Of a stretch of 21,088 nt of DNA, positions 1 through 6,939 are shown one piece after another. The DNA is from Muribaculaceae bacterium (GTDB taxonomy: Bacteria > Bacteroidota > Bacteroidia > Bacteroidales > Muribaculaceae): assembly GCA_009775125.1 (NCBI GenBank), contig VSPD01000046.1, positions 1-21,088 on the forward strand, in the 5' to 3' direction. The notes under the pieces were generated by a model. The model saw only the letters and a program-made list of their open reading frames with translations, had not been told where the DNA came from and made no database searches. The position numbers and the translations under genes were made by a program. Every line of letters begins with the position of its first letter. Position 1 is the first letter of the stretch.

Positions 1-385
1 GGAGTTTGGAAGTTGGGGAGTCGGGGAGTTGGGGAGAGGGGGCGTTTTCCATCAGGTCGTTGACGACGAGGCGGATTTCGTCGACGTTCTCGCCGACATT
101 TTCGCCCGAACGTTCGAGCCGGTCGATTCGCGCGGCCTGCACGGTGAGCGAGTTGCATATTTTTTCGACCATAGCGTCGGTGTCGGCCGATTTGTGCATC
201 AGCGACGAGTCGGCGGCGTCCATCTCGGCGAGCCGAGCCTCGGCGCGGGCGAGGCGCGAGACGAGTTGGGCTGTGTGCAGTTCGGCTTTGCGCAGCGCGG
301 CGATGAGCGCGATGGATACGATGATTCCTGTGGCTGCTATGGCGATAAGAGCCCAGAGAAGGCCTTCGGCAAAGGTTGTTATCAT
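1..385 (-). CDS. Membrane-anchored coiled-coil protein, C-terminus cut by window edge
   Basis: Reading the minus strand from ATG 385-383, the frame stays open for 128 codons to the window edge with no stop. Residues about 5-31 form one hydrophobic segment beginning FAEGLLWALIAIAA. It is followed by basic residues (LRK, then several Arg), which predicts a cytoplasmic C-terminal part. Residues about 32-100 are rich in Ala, Leu, Glu and Arg with heptad-like spacing, so a coiled coil is likely. The visible end is a Pro/Ser-rich low-complexity tail. The start overlaps the stop of the upstream reductase gene as ATGA, which suggests translational coupling and membership of the same operon. I do not recognise the family. 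Scaffolding or anchoring of the redox proteins is only a guess. Confidence 0.7.
   Translation of the reverse strand, partial: MITTFAEGLLWALIAIAATGIIVSIALIAALRKAELHTAQLVSRLARAEARLAEMDAADSSLMHKSADTDAMVEKICNSLTVQAARIDRLERSGENVGENVDEIRLVVNDLMENAPSPQLPDSPTSKL
15..42 (+). other. Four-tract G-run, potential G-quadruplex
   Basis: The plus strand carries GGGG at 15-18, 23-26 and 31-34 and GGGGG at 38-42, separated by loops of 4, 4 and 3 bases. This satisfies the usual quadruplex pattern. It lies in the coding part of the minus-strand gene, so the transcript would carry C-runs and any quadruplex would form in the DNA template strand. The approximate 8-base repetition of GGGGAGT(T/C) also looks like replication slippage. 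No function is shown. Confidence 0.45.
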
Positions 386-1755
386 GATTCGGGATGATTA
401 AGGCGGAGTTGGGAAGTGTAAGAGGCGATGTCGGCGAGGCGAGCCGGGATGTCGATGCCCTGGGGGCAGTGCGACAGGCATCGTCCGCATGCTATGCAGT
501 GCTCGGCCTGGCGAAGGCGGGGCACAGAGCGGTCGTAGCCGATGAGGAATGCGCGTCGGGCGGCGGCGTAGTTGGGGTCGGAGCCGGAGCGGGGCACACG
601 GTCGGCGTTGATACATTTATTATAATGTGCGAAGGTGCCGGGGATGTCGACGCCATAGGGACATGGCATGCAGTATTTGCAGTCGGTGCAGGGCACGACG
701 TCGTTGGCGAGAATTTCGAGGGCGGTGCGCTGGAGGAATTGCTGCTCGTCGTCGGAGAGAGGTTCGAGCGGGGAGTAGGTGCGCACGTTGTCGACAAGGT
801 GCTCCATGTAAGTCATGCCGGAGAGCACGGTGAGGACGCCGTCGGGCGTGCCGGCGAATCGGAAAGCCCAGGAGGCCACGCTGTCGTCGGGGCGGCGTTG
901 TTTCATCTTTGTGACTATCGGGTCGGACACCTTTGCGAGGCGTCCGCCAAGGAGCGGCTCCATGATTACGACGGGGATGTCGCGCTTGCGGAGTTCGCCG
1001 TAGAGATAGTCGGCGTTTATGGCGCCCGATTTCTCGGCGTTGAGCCAGTCGATATAGTTCATCTGAATCTGAACGAAGTCCCAGTGTACCTCGCCGCGGT
1101 CGTGTCGGGCGAGCATTTGGTCGAACACCTCCACGTCGCCGTGATATGAAAAGCCGAGGTTGCGGATGCGTCCGGCCTCTTTTTGCTCGATGAGCCATTG
1201 GAGGATGCCGTTTTTCTCGTATCTGTCGGCAAAAGTGGCCATGCCGCCGCCACCGATGGCGTGGAGCAGGAGATAGTCGACATAGTCGGTGCGCAGATAT
1301 TTCAGAGAGTTCTCAAACATCTCGATGGAGCGTTCGCGCGGCCAAGTCTCGGGCGAGAAGTTGGAGAGTTTGGTGGCGATAAGGTAAGACTCGCGCGGAT
1401 GCCGGCTCAGGGCAATGCCCATGGCTTCTTCCGACTTGCCTCGGCAGTAGGCCGGGGATGTGTCGTAATAGTTCACGCCGTGTTCCATGGCGTAGTCGAC
1501 CGAACGGTTTATGGCCTCCTGGTCGAGCACGTCGGTCTGCTCACCGTCGACCATCTCTTTTTTTGTCGGCAGGCGCATGCAGCCGTATCCGAGTATGGAT
1601 ACGCGGTCGGATGTGTTGGGATTGGTGCGGTAGGTCATCTCGCCGGTTCCGGCCGCGGAGGCTGCGCTGTCGTCTTTCGTCGATACGCCGCAAGCCGTGG
1701 CCGCTCCGGCCACAGCTCCCAGGCCCATATATTTTAGGAAATCTCGTCGATCCAT
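382..1755 (-). CDS. Tat-exported aldo/keto reductase lipoprotein with two 4Fe-4S clusters
   Basis: This 457-residue protein starts with a twin-arginine signal (MDRRDFLKYMGLGA) ending in TAC at Cys22, so it is probably a Tat-exported lipoprotein on the periplasmic side. Residues about 45-330 form the aldo/keto reductase barrel. The tetrad can be placed at Asp98 and Tyr103 (YYDTSPAY), Lys129 (IATK) and His165 (LLLH). The C-terminus adds two ferredoxin-like motifs: Cys356/359/362/365 followed by Pro, and Cys420/423/426/430 followed by Pro. The substrate is unknown. It lies 36 bases after the polyferredoxin gene, which suggests that electrons come from that membrane protein instead of, or besides, NAD(P)H. 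The family is common in Bacteroidales as 'aldo/keto reductase with 4Fe-4S domain'. The family call is firm and the physiological role is inference. Confidence 0.9.
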   Translation of the reverse strand: MDRRDFLKYMGLGAVAGAATACGVSTKDDSAASAAGTGEMTYRTNPNTSDRVSILGYGCMRLPTKKEMVDGEQTDVLDQEAINRSVDYAMEHGVNYYDTSPAYCRGKSEEAMGIALSRHPRESYLIATKLSNFSPETWPRERSIEMFENSLKYLRTDYVDYLLLHAIGGGGMATFADRYEKNGILQWLIEQKEAGRIRNLGFSYHGDVEVFDQMLARHDRGEVHWDFVQIQMNYIDWLNAEKSGAINADYLYGELRKRDIPVVIMEPLLGGRLAKVSDPIVTKMKQRRPDDSVASWAFRFAGTPDGVLTVLSGMTYMEHLVDNVRTYSPLEPLSDDEQQFLQRTALEILANDVVPCTDCKYCMPCPYGVDIPGTFAHYNKCINADRVPRSGSDPNYAAARRAFLIGYDRSVPRLRQAEHCIACGRCLSHCPQGIDIPARLADIASYTSQLRLNHPES

Positions 1756-1791
1756 TTTAGTCAGGTATAAGGTATGAGTGAGAAGGTAAGC

Positions 1792-3315
1792 CTATATTAG
1801 CCGATGTGTTTCGAGGCCTTCGATGTGGATGGCGGCCGTTGAGGAGCGCATTGAGGCGACAGTGCCGACGGGGCAGTGATTCTCGCAGGCTCCGCAGCCT
1901 ATGCACACGTCTTCGAGCACTATCGGCATAAGGTGGTCGGAGCCTTCGGCCACGGGTTCCATCTTTATGGCTGAGGCGGGGCACACGGTGGCGCATTTGC
2001 CGCATTTCTCGCCTTCGGAGGCCGAGAGGCATGTTTTGAGGTCGACCACGGCCTGCCCTATCTTTATGGATGATTTTTCATCGACGGCGACGGGGTGGAA
2101 GGCTCCTACGGGGCAAAGGTCGGAGCAGGTGGTGCACAGCGGGTCGCAGTAGCCGAGGGTGAAGTCGAGCTCGGGCTGCATCAGCCGGTCGAGGCGCGTG
2201 GAAGGGCGTATTATGCCCGAGGGGCAGTTCTGGATGCAGAGCTGACATGCCGTGCAGTGGGCGCCGAGGTGGGCGAGGCTCTCGGCTCCGGCGGGGACAA
2301 CGGGGGTGTCGCGGCGTGGCGTCTGTTTTTGTTTGAGAGGGGTGAATCCGCCGTCGGTGGTCTTAGCCACGGCGTCGATGGCGAGTGCTCCAAGCACGAA
2401 TCCCGTGCCGGCCACGAATCCGCGGCGTCCGCGGTCGGGGGCGGAGGTGGGGAGAGTATGCTTTTGCGCGGGTCGGCGCCGGGTGTAGGAAATGGCGCCT
2501 TCGGCACATTCGTTGATGCAGTCGAAGCACACTACGCAGCGCGAGTAGTCGATTTGGTGGGCACGGGCGTCGATGCACTTGGCCTTGCAGCGGCGCGCGC
2601 ACTTGGTGCAGTTGACGCATTTGCTTGTGTCTATTACGGGGCGGAGCACCGAAAAGCGCGAGAGGTAGCCGAGGATTGTGCCCACGGGGCATATCGTGTT
2701 GCAGTAGTCGCGTCCTCCGCGCCAGGCCATTACGGTGACGAGCGTCAACGTGGCAATGGCAACAATGAGCACGGGCACCGATACGGCGACGGTGACACGG
2801 TAGAACCAGTAGTTGTCGTCCATAGATTCCGACCAGGCGGCCAGGGCATTGTTCACGCCGTCGACGCCGGGGGCGAAAATTTGCGATGCGATGCGGCCAT
2901 ACGCGCTGTACGGTTCGATAAGGCCGGCTATGGCGGCAAAGAGCAGATGCGTGAATCCCAGCACAAGCAGCACGACAAACACAAGCAGGATGATATGGCG
3001 GCACGTATGGGCAGGGACATATTTAAAGCGGAATCGTCGCGTCTTTTTCGGCCCGAACTTGTCGCGCAGCCACTTTATGGCGTCCTGGTAGATGCCGAGC
3101 GGGCATATCACAGAGCAATAAAGCCGGCCGAAAATCAGGGTCGCCGCGATAAGGGCAACAATCACCGCCGCATTTGCTGCAAGCAGAGCGGGCATGAACT
3201 GAATCTTAGCCATCCACCCCCAGAGGCTTGCCGCAGTACCGGTGAAGTCGACGAAAAGCAAGGTAACGGCTATTATTGACAAAATAGCTAGAAATCTACG
3301 AAAGTGTTTAAGCAT
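1792..3315 (-). CDS. Membrane polyferredoxin resembling a NapH-NapG fusion
   Basis: This is a 507-residue electron-transfer protein. The N-terminal half has membrane segments at about 8-24, 44-63, 107-130 and 173-197 and two CxxxCP motifs (Cys67/71 and Cys205/209), as in NapH-type quinol oxidases. Two 4Fe-4S motifs follow (Cys233/236/239/243 and Cys260/263/266/270). An internal twin-arginine stretch (GRRGFVAGTGF, about 296-306) then leads into another hydrophobic segment. After it come four more cluster motifs: Cys354-364, Cys390/394/397/401, Cys429/438/441/445 and Cys471-481. Two plus four clusters with a Tat-like junction is what a NapH joined to a NapG would look like. It probably passes electrons from the quinol pool outward to the reductase encoded next. 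No nitrate reductase gene is in view, so it should not be named nap. Confidence 0.85.
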   Translation of the reverse strand: MLKHFRRFLAILSIIAVTLLFVDFTGTAASLWGWMAKIQFMPALLAANAAVIVALIAATLIFGRLYCSVICPLGIYQDAIKWLRDKFGPKKTRRFRFKYVPAHTCRHIILLVFVVLLVLGFTHLLFAAIAGLIEPYSAYGRIASQIFAPGVDGVNNALAAWSESMDDNYWFYRVTVAVSVPVLIVAIATLTLVTVMAWRGGRDYCNTICPVGTILGYLSRFSVLRPVIDTSKCVNCTKCARRCKAKCIDARAHQIDYSRCVVCFDCINECAEGAISYTRRRPAQKHTLPTSAPDRGRRGFVAGTGFVLGALAIDAVAKTTDGGFTPLKQKQTPRRDTPVVPAGAESLAHLGAHCTACQLCIQNCPSGIIRPSTRLDRLMQPELDFTLGYCDPLCTTCSDLCPVGAFHPVAVDEKSSIKIGQAVVDLKTCLSASEGEKCGKCATVCPASAIKMEPVAEGSDHLMPIVLEDVCIGCGACENHCPVGTVASMRSSTAAIHIEGLETHRLI

Positions 3316-3334
3316 AACAGGTCGGATTATGGTG

Positions 3335-3366
3335 CAAATTTAAATAAATTCGTTGTAAAGAGCAAA
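3335..3366 (-). promoter_or_regulatory. Promoter of the redox operon
   Basis: Read on the minus strand, TTTG (3366-3363) is followed after 20 bases by TAAATTTG (3342-3335). These match the Bacteroidota -33 and -7 consensus (TTTG and TAnnTTTG). The predicted transcript would start near 3328, about a dozen bases before the start codon at 3315. It is arranged back to back with the glgB promoter. Confidence 0.65.
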
Positions 3367-3386
3367 AAATCAGCAATCTGTTTTCT

Positions 3387-3415
3387 TTGCGGGTCGGATT
3401 TTTTTCATATATTTG
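3387..3415 (+). promoter_or_regulatory. Promoter of glgB
   Basis: TTG at 3387-3389 (within TTTG 3386-3389), an 18-base spacer and TATATTTG at 3408-3415 match the Bacteroidota promoter consensus. The predicted start is near 3422, which gives a leader of about 20 bases before ATG 3443. It shares the short intergenic region with the opposing promoter of the redox operon. Confidence 0.65.
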
Positions 3416-3442
3416 CAAAGTTAACCATAATTTCGTCGAACG

Positions 3443-5509
3443 ATGAAAAAACAAGAAACCGACTCTGCAAAGAAAGCGTCCAAGGCTCCGCGCAAGCCCC
3501 GGACGAAAGTATTACCCATAATAAAGAATGACCCTTGGCTCGAACCTTATGCCGAGGCAATCACCGGGCGCCATCAAGACGCCATAGCGAAAGAAGCCGA
3601 GCTTACAAGCGCAAGCGGCTCTCTATCTGAATTTGCCAACGCTCACGAATATTTCGGACTGCACCGCCTGCCCACCGGCGGCTGGGTTGTGCGCGAATGG
3701 GCGCCGAACGCCACGGCTATAAGCCTCATCGGCGACTTCTCCGGGTGGAAAGAACTGAAAAAATATGCCTTCAAGCGACTCGACGGCGGAGTGTGGGAGC
3801 TGAAACTGCGTCCTGCCGACCTTGCTCACGGCCAGCTCTACAAGATGCTCGTGCACTGGCCCGGCGGCGAGGGCGAGCGTATCCCGGCCTATGCCCGGCG
3901 TGTGGTGCAGGACGAGAACACTCACATTTTCTCGGCCCAGGTGTGGGCGCCCGAGCAGCCCTACAAATGGCGCCACCGCTCGTTCCGTCCCGACACCAAG
4001 CCTTTGCTTATCTACGAATGTCATATCGGCATGGCTCAGGAGCGCGAGGGCGTGGGCACATACGATGAATTCCGCACCAATGTGCTGCCGCGCATCGCGG
4101 CCGACGGCTACAATGCCATACAAATCATGGCCATCCAGGAGCACCCCTACTACGGGTCGTTCGGCTACCACGTGTCGTCGTTCTTTGCCGCGTCGAGCCG
4201 TTTCGGCACCCCCGACGAGCTTAAAGCCCTCATCGACGAGGCCCACGGCATGGGCATAGCCGTGATAATGGATATAGTGCACTCCCACGCCGTGAAAAAC
4301 GAGGTGGAAGGCCTCGGCCGCCTCGACGGCTCATACGACCTTTACTTCTATGGCGACGGACGCCGCGAGCACCCGGCATGGGACTCGCTGTGCTTCGACT
4401 ACGGCAAGAATGAAGTGCTCCACTTCCTGCTGTCAAATTGCAAATACTGGCTCGCGGAATTCCATTTCGACGGTTTCCGCTTCGACGGCGTCACCTCGAT
4501 GCTCTATTACAACCACGGCCTTGGCCAGGCTTTCGGCGGCTACGGCGACTATTACAACGGAGCGCAGGATACCAACGCCATCACATACCTCACCCTGGCC
4601 AACAAGCTCATCCATCAGGTCAACCGTCACGCCATAACCATAGCCGAAGAAATGTCGGGCATGCCCGGACTGGCCCTGCCCGTGGCCGACGGAGGCATAG
4701 GCTTCGACTACCGTATGGCTATGGGTATTCCCGACTACTGGATCAAGACTCTTAAAGAAAAAAAAGACGAAGACTGGCATCCCACCTCGATATTCTGGGA
4801 GCTCACCAACCGCCGCGCCGACGAGAAAACAATTTCTTACGTCGAATCGCACGACCAGGCTCTTGTAGGCGACAAGACGGTGATATTCCGCCTTATCGAC
4901 GAGAAAATGTACTGGCACATGATGAAGGACGACAACGACATGACCGTGGCCCGCGGCATCGCCCTTCACAAGCTGATACGCCTTGTCACGCTCGCCACCA
5001 TCAACGGCGGCTACCTCAACTTCATGGGCAACGAGTTCGGCCACCCCGAGTGGATCGACTTCCCCCGCGAAGGCAACGGCTGGGGTTACAAATATGCCCG
5101 CCGCCAATGGAGCCTCGTCGACAGCGAGGAACTTAAATATAAATTCCTGCAAGCGTGGGACAACGCCATGATCGAGCTCGTTTCCGACATCTACAACTTC
5201 CAGGCTCTGCCCGTGCGCGACCTTTGGAAGAAAGACGACGACCAGGTGCTCGCGTTCATGCGCGGCGACTACGTGTTTGTGTTCAACTTCAACCCGGCCA
5301 AATCGTTCGACGGCTACGGCATCCTTGCCCCAGGCGGCTCATACGAGACAGTGCTGTCGTCGGATAATCCCGACTTCGGCGGCTACGACAATATCGACGT
5401 GACCACCGAGCACCTCACCATCCACGACCCTCTCTACGCACCCGCCGGCGTCGAGTGGCTCAAACTCTACCTCCCCTCCCGCACCGCCATCGTCCTCCGC
5501 AAGAAATAG
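3443..5509 (+). CDS. glgB: 1,4-alpha-glucan branching enzyme, GH13_8 (eukaryote-like) type
   Basis: This cytoplasmic enzyme makes the alpha-1,6 branches of glycogen. It has 688 residues, with a lysine-rich N-terminus (1-25) and a CBM48-like domain at about 68-165. The GH13 barrel carries region I DIVHSHAVKN (277-286), region II GFRFDGV with nucleophile Asp348, region III IAEEMSG with acid/base Glu402, and region IV ESHDQ with Asp471. An all-beta C-terminal domain follows. The wording of the motifs (YECHIGM, YYGSFGYHV) is that of the eukaryote-like branching enzymes, which are also usual in Bacteroidota. ATG 3443 fits the promoter at 3387-3415. It is monocistronic: divergent from the redox operon and closed by a strong terminator. 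Activity is well supported by intact catalytic residues. Confidence 0.93.
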   Translation: MKKQETDSAKKASKAPRKPRTKVLPIIKNDPWLEPYAEAITGRHQDAIAKEAELTSASGSLSEFANAHEYFGLHRLPTGGWVVREWAPNATAISLIGDFSGWKELKKYAFKRLDGGVWELKLRPADLAHGQLYKMLVHWPGGEGERIPAYARRVVQDENTHIFSAQVWAPEQPYKWRHRSFRPDTKPLLIYECHIGMAQEREGVGTYDEFRTNVLPRIAADGYNAIQIMAIQEHPYYGSFGYHVSSFFAASSRFGTPDELKALIDEAHGMGIAVIMDIVHSHAVKNEVEGLGRLDGSYDLYFYGDGRREHPAWDSLCFDYGKNEVLHFLLSNCKYWLAEFHFDGFRFDGVTSMLYYNHGLGQAFGGYGDYYNGAQDTNAITYLTLANKLIHQVNRHAITIAEEMSGMPGLALPVADGGIGFDYRMAMGIPDYWIKTLKEKKDEDWHPTSIFWELTNRRADEKTISYVESHDQALVGDKTVIFRLIDEKMYWHMMKDDNDMTVARGIALHKLIRLVTLATINGGYLNFMGNEFGHPEWIDFPREGNGWGYKYARRQWSLVDSEELKYKFLQAWDNAMIELVSDIYNFQALPVRDLWKKDDDQVLAFMRGDYVFVFNFNPAKSFDGYGILAPGGSYETVLSSDNPDFGGYDNIDVTTEHLTIHDPLYAPAGVEWLKLYLPSRTAIVLRKK

Positions 5510-5522
5510 ACGGCATGTCACC

Positions 5523-5563
5523 ACACAAAAAAACGCGAGATTTTGTCTCGCGTTTTTTTGTGT
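5523..5563 (+). terminator. Rho-independent terminator after glgB
   Basis: An 18-base perfect inverted repeat (5523-5540 against 5546-5563) with a 5-base loop has a GC-rich core CGCGAGA/TCTCGCG. The core is flanked by an A-run on the left and a T-run on the right. It begins 13 bases after the glgB stop. The symmetrical A/T runs would let it work in both directions, and it insulates the AT-rich cassette from read-through. Confidence 0.9.
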
Positions 5564-5623
5564 ATACTTCTGCAAAAGAAAGAGTTTAAAATGTTAAAAA
5601 AGTCAAATTAGAGAAGAATATTG

Positions 5624-5653
5624 TTGCTATTTAAAAAAACAGTCGTATTTTTG
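5624..5653 (+). promoter_or_regulatory. Promoter of the toxin-antitoxin-chaperone-like cassette
   Basis: TTG at 5624-5626, a 19-base spacer and TATTTTTG at 5646-5653 match the Bacteroidota consensus exactly. The predicted start is near 5660, about 34 bases before the first start codon, and falls beside a palindrome at 5662-5677. Confidence 0.7.
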
Positions 5654-5661
5654 CGTAAAAA

Positions 5662-5677
5662 TTTAGTAATAACTAAA
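5662..5677. promoter_or_regulatory. Candidate antitoxin operator (inverted repeat)
   Basis: TTTAGT (5662-5667) and ACTAAA (5672-5677) form a perfect 6-base inverted repeat around AATA. It sits at the predicted transcription start of the cassette, where binding by a dimeric Xre-type antitoxin would repress transcription. Such autoregulation is standard for HigA-type antitoxins. That this is the site is inference from position and symmetry. Confidence 0.45.
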
Positions 5678-5693
5678 CTTTCTCTCTTCTAAA

Positions 5694-6098
5694 ATGGTTG
5701 TAACGCAAGAAGAATGTAGTATCATCGAGTTTGAACCTATAAAAAATAACAATGGCTATATTTTTTATAAGGTTTATATCAATGGCAAATGCCAGTTTGA
5801 CAAATTTGAAAAAGAGATAGAAAAAGACAAAAATATGAAAGGAGACTTGGCGAGAATTTATACCATAATGACTCTATATCAGGATAATCCGCCATTGCCG
5901 CCTAAAATGTTTAGGCACCTCACCTTAGGCAAAGGTCAAAGACCGGATTTATACGAATTTAAATCAAAATACTTGCGGGTATATGTAATAAAGCACGACA
6001 AAACATTCTATATTGTAAGGGGAGGCATGAAAAAAGACCAAGATAAAGACTTGAAATATATCAAGGATAATTTATCGAAGATATATCAACAACCATAG
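5694..6098 (+). CDS. RelE/HigB-like toxin of a type II toxin-antitoxin system
   Basis: This 134-residue protein is basic and very AT-rich in its coding. The C-terminal half has the RelE-superfamily pattern: FRHL at about 73-76, then LYEFKSKYLRVYVIK (86-100), a beta strand with FYIVRGG (105-111), and the KK(D)xxKDLKYIK helix after it. Conserved-looking candidates for mRNA cleavage are Arg95, Arg109 and the Lys pair 113-114. Residues 20-65 look like a strand plus two helices that precede the core. Members of this family are ribosome-dependent or free mRNA endonucleases. The next gene is an Xre antitoxin 9 bases away, and toxin-first order is the HigBA arrangement. Family membership is inferred from pattern rather than a search, and the exact subfamily is open. 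Confidence 0.72.
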   Translation: MVVTQEECSIIEFEPIKNNNGYIFYKVYINGKCQFDKFEKEIEKDKNMKGDLARIYTIMTLYQDNPPLPPKMFRHLTLGKGQRPDLYEFKSKYLRVYVIKHDKTFYIVRGGMKKDQDKDLKYIKDNLSKIYQQP

Positions 6099-6107
6099 AA
6101 TTAATTT

Positions 6108-6506
6108 ATGGACAGAAATGAATTATTGCAGACTAAGGAATATTGGATTACCTCTCTGCAAATAGCCATCTATAACTGCGCAATGCGGTTTATGGAGGAG
6201 CATGAAATGAACAGGACACAGCTGGCGCAATACCTTGGTGTTACCAAGGGCTATGTGTCTCAATTGTTGAACGGTGATTTCGATCACCGAATTTCAAAAC
6301 TTGTGGAACTTGCTCTTGCGTTTGGCGTTGTTCCTGAATTTAATTTTACTCCAATAAGCGAGTATGTTGCAAGAGATAATTTCAAAATAAAGCGAATGGA
6401 GAAGGCAAAGTATTCAAAAAATGTTTTTGCGTTTACTCCTGCGACAACGGTTGTATCGACCAACGATTGGCTCTCAATTAATCCACCACATAATAGAGTA
6501 GCGTGA
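6108..6506 (+). CDS. Xre/HigA-like antitoxin with extended C-terminal tail
   Basis: This 132-residue protein has a classic helix-turn-helix at about 36-58 (RTQLAQYLGVTKGYVSQLL), preceded by a helix and followed by LVELALAFGVVPEF, as in Xre-family antitoxins. It should neutralise the toxin encoded upstream and repress the cassette promoter. Residues about 91-132 lie beyond the fold and carry scattered aromatics and hydrophobics (VFAF at 106-109, NDWLSI at 119-124). In M. tuberculosis HigA1 a C-terminal extension of this kind is the chaperone addiction sequence bound by its SecB-like partner. The stop is one base before the next start, so the two are tightly coupled. The DNA-binding fold is clear. 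The addiction role of the tail is inference. Confidence 0.82.
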   Translation: MDRNELLQTKEYWITSLQIAIYNCAMRFMEEHEMNRTQLAQYLGVTKGYVSQLLNGDFDHRISKLVELALAFGVVPEFNFTPISEYVARDNFKIKRMEKAKYSKNVFAFTPATTVVSTNDWLSINPPHNRVA

Positions 6507-6507
6507 T

Positions 6508-6930
6508 ATGGTAAGATTTAATATGGTGAAAATCACCACGAAACAGTTCGCCATAGTTAGCGAACCAAAAGGAGAACAAAGTTCCATCGGTATTGAATGG
6601 GGTTTTAATGTCAATTATTCAATGGGGATGCACCGGATTGGCATAACGCCTACTCTTACCCTTTTGGATGAGCAAAATCAAAAACTTCTCATCTTGTCGC
6701 TTTTTTGCGAATTTGAGATACATCCCGATGATTGGCAGGCTATGATAACAGGCAAAAAACTGATTGTGCCTAAGAATCTTATCGAGTATTTTATTTCACA
6801 AACAGTGGGAACGATGCGAGGAGTATTGTACTGCAAAACTGAGGATACCCCGTATTCGTTCTTTGTCCTCCCGTCGGTAAACGTAGCTGAAATAGTGCAG
6901 ACAGATGCCGAATTTGTGATTGAAGAATAG
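6508..6930 (+). CDS. Putative SecB-like chaperone of the cassette
   Basis: This is a 140-residue protein without signal peptide or membrane segment. A run of predicted strands (about 11-72, including a hydrophobic strand ending LFCEFEI) leads to a helix (LIEYFISQTVGTMRG, 91-105). The end is FFVLPSVNVAEIV (118-130). The strand-rich half, the acidic/Phe strand end, the helix with (T)xRG and the LPxxNV close recall SecB-family chaperones, whose C-terminal part reads isn...trGgfPp..L.PvnF. Its place directly after a HigBA-like pair is that of the SecB-like gene in TAC modules. ATG 6523 is an alternative start five codons in. Without a profile or structure search the call is tentative, and a plain uncharacterised third component is the alternative. 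Confidence 0.58.
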   Translation: MVRFNMVKITTKQFAIVSEPKGEQSSIGIEWGFNVNYSMGMHRIGITPTLTLLDEQNQKLLILSLFCEFEIHPDDWQAMITGKKLIVPKNLIEYFISQTVGTMRGVLYCKTEDTPYSFFVLPSVNVAEIVQTDAEFVIEE

Positions 6931-6939
6931 GCAGCCCCG

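Noticed and set aside
6..401. Plus-strand open frames at the left edge
   Set aside because: They oppose the minus-strand coiled-coil gene, which has an ATGA overlap with its neighbour and a clear membrane segment. The plus-strand frames have no such support.
2095..3279. Plus-strand open frame of nearly 400 codons opposite the polyferredoxin
   Set aside because: The Cys motifs and membrane segments are on the minus strand. The plus-strand translation is Gly/Ala/Val-rich without domain features.
1792..3315. Naming the polyferredoxin gene as part of a nap nitrate reductase operon
   Set aside because: No catalytic nitrate reductase or cytochrome gene is present, and the partner is an aldo/keto reductase. 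Only the likeness of architecture is claimed.
5564..6939. Search for insertion-sequence ends or attachment-site repeats flanking the AT-rich cassette
   Set aside because: The hairpins at the two ends differ in sequence, and I found no shared direct repeat, transposase or integrase. Acquisition is argued only from composition.
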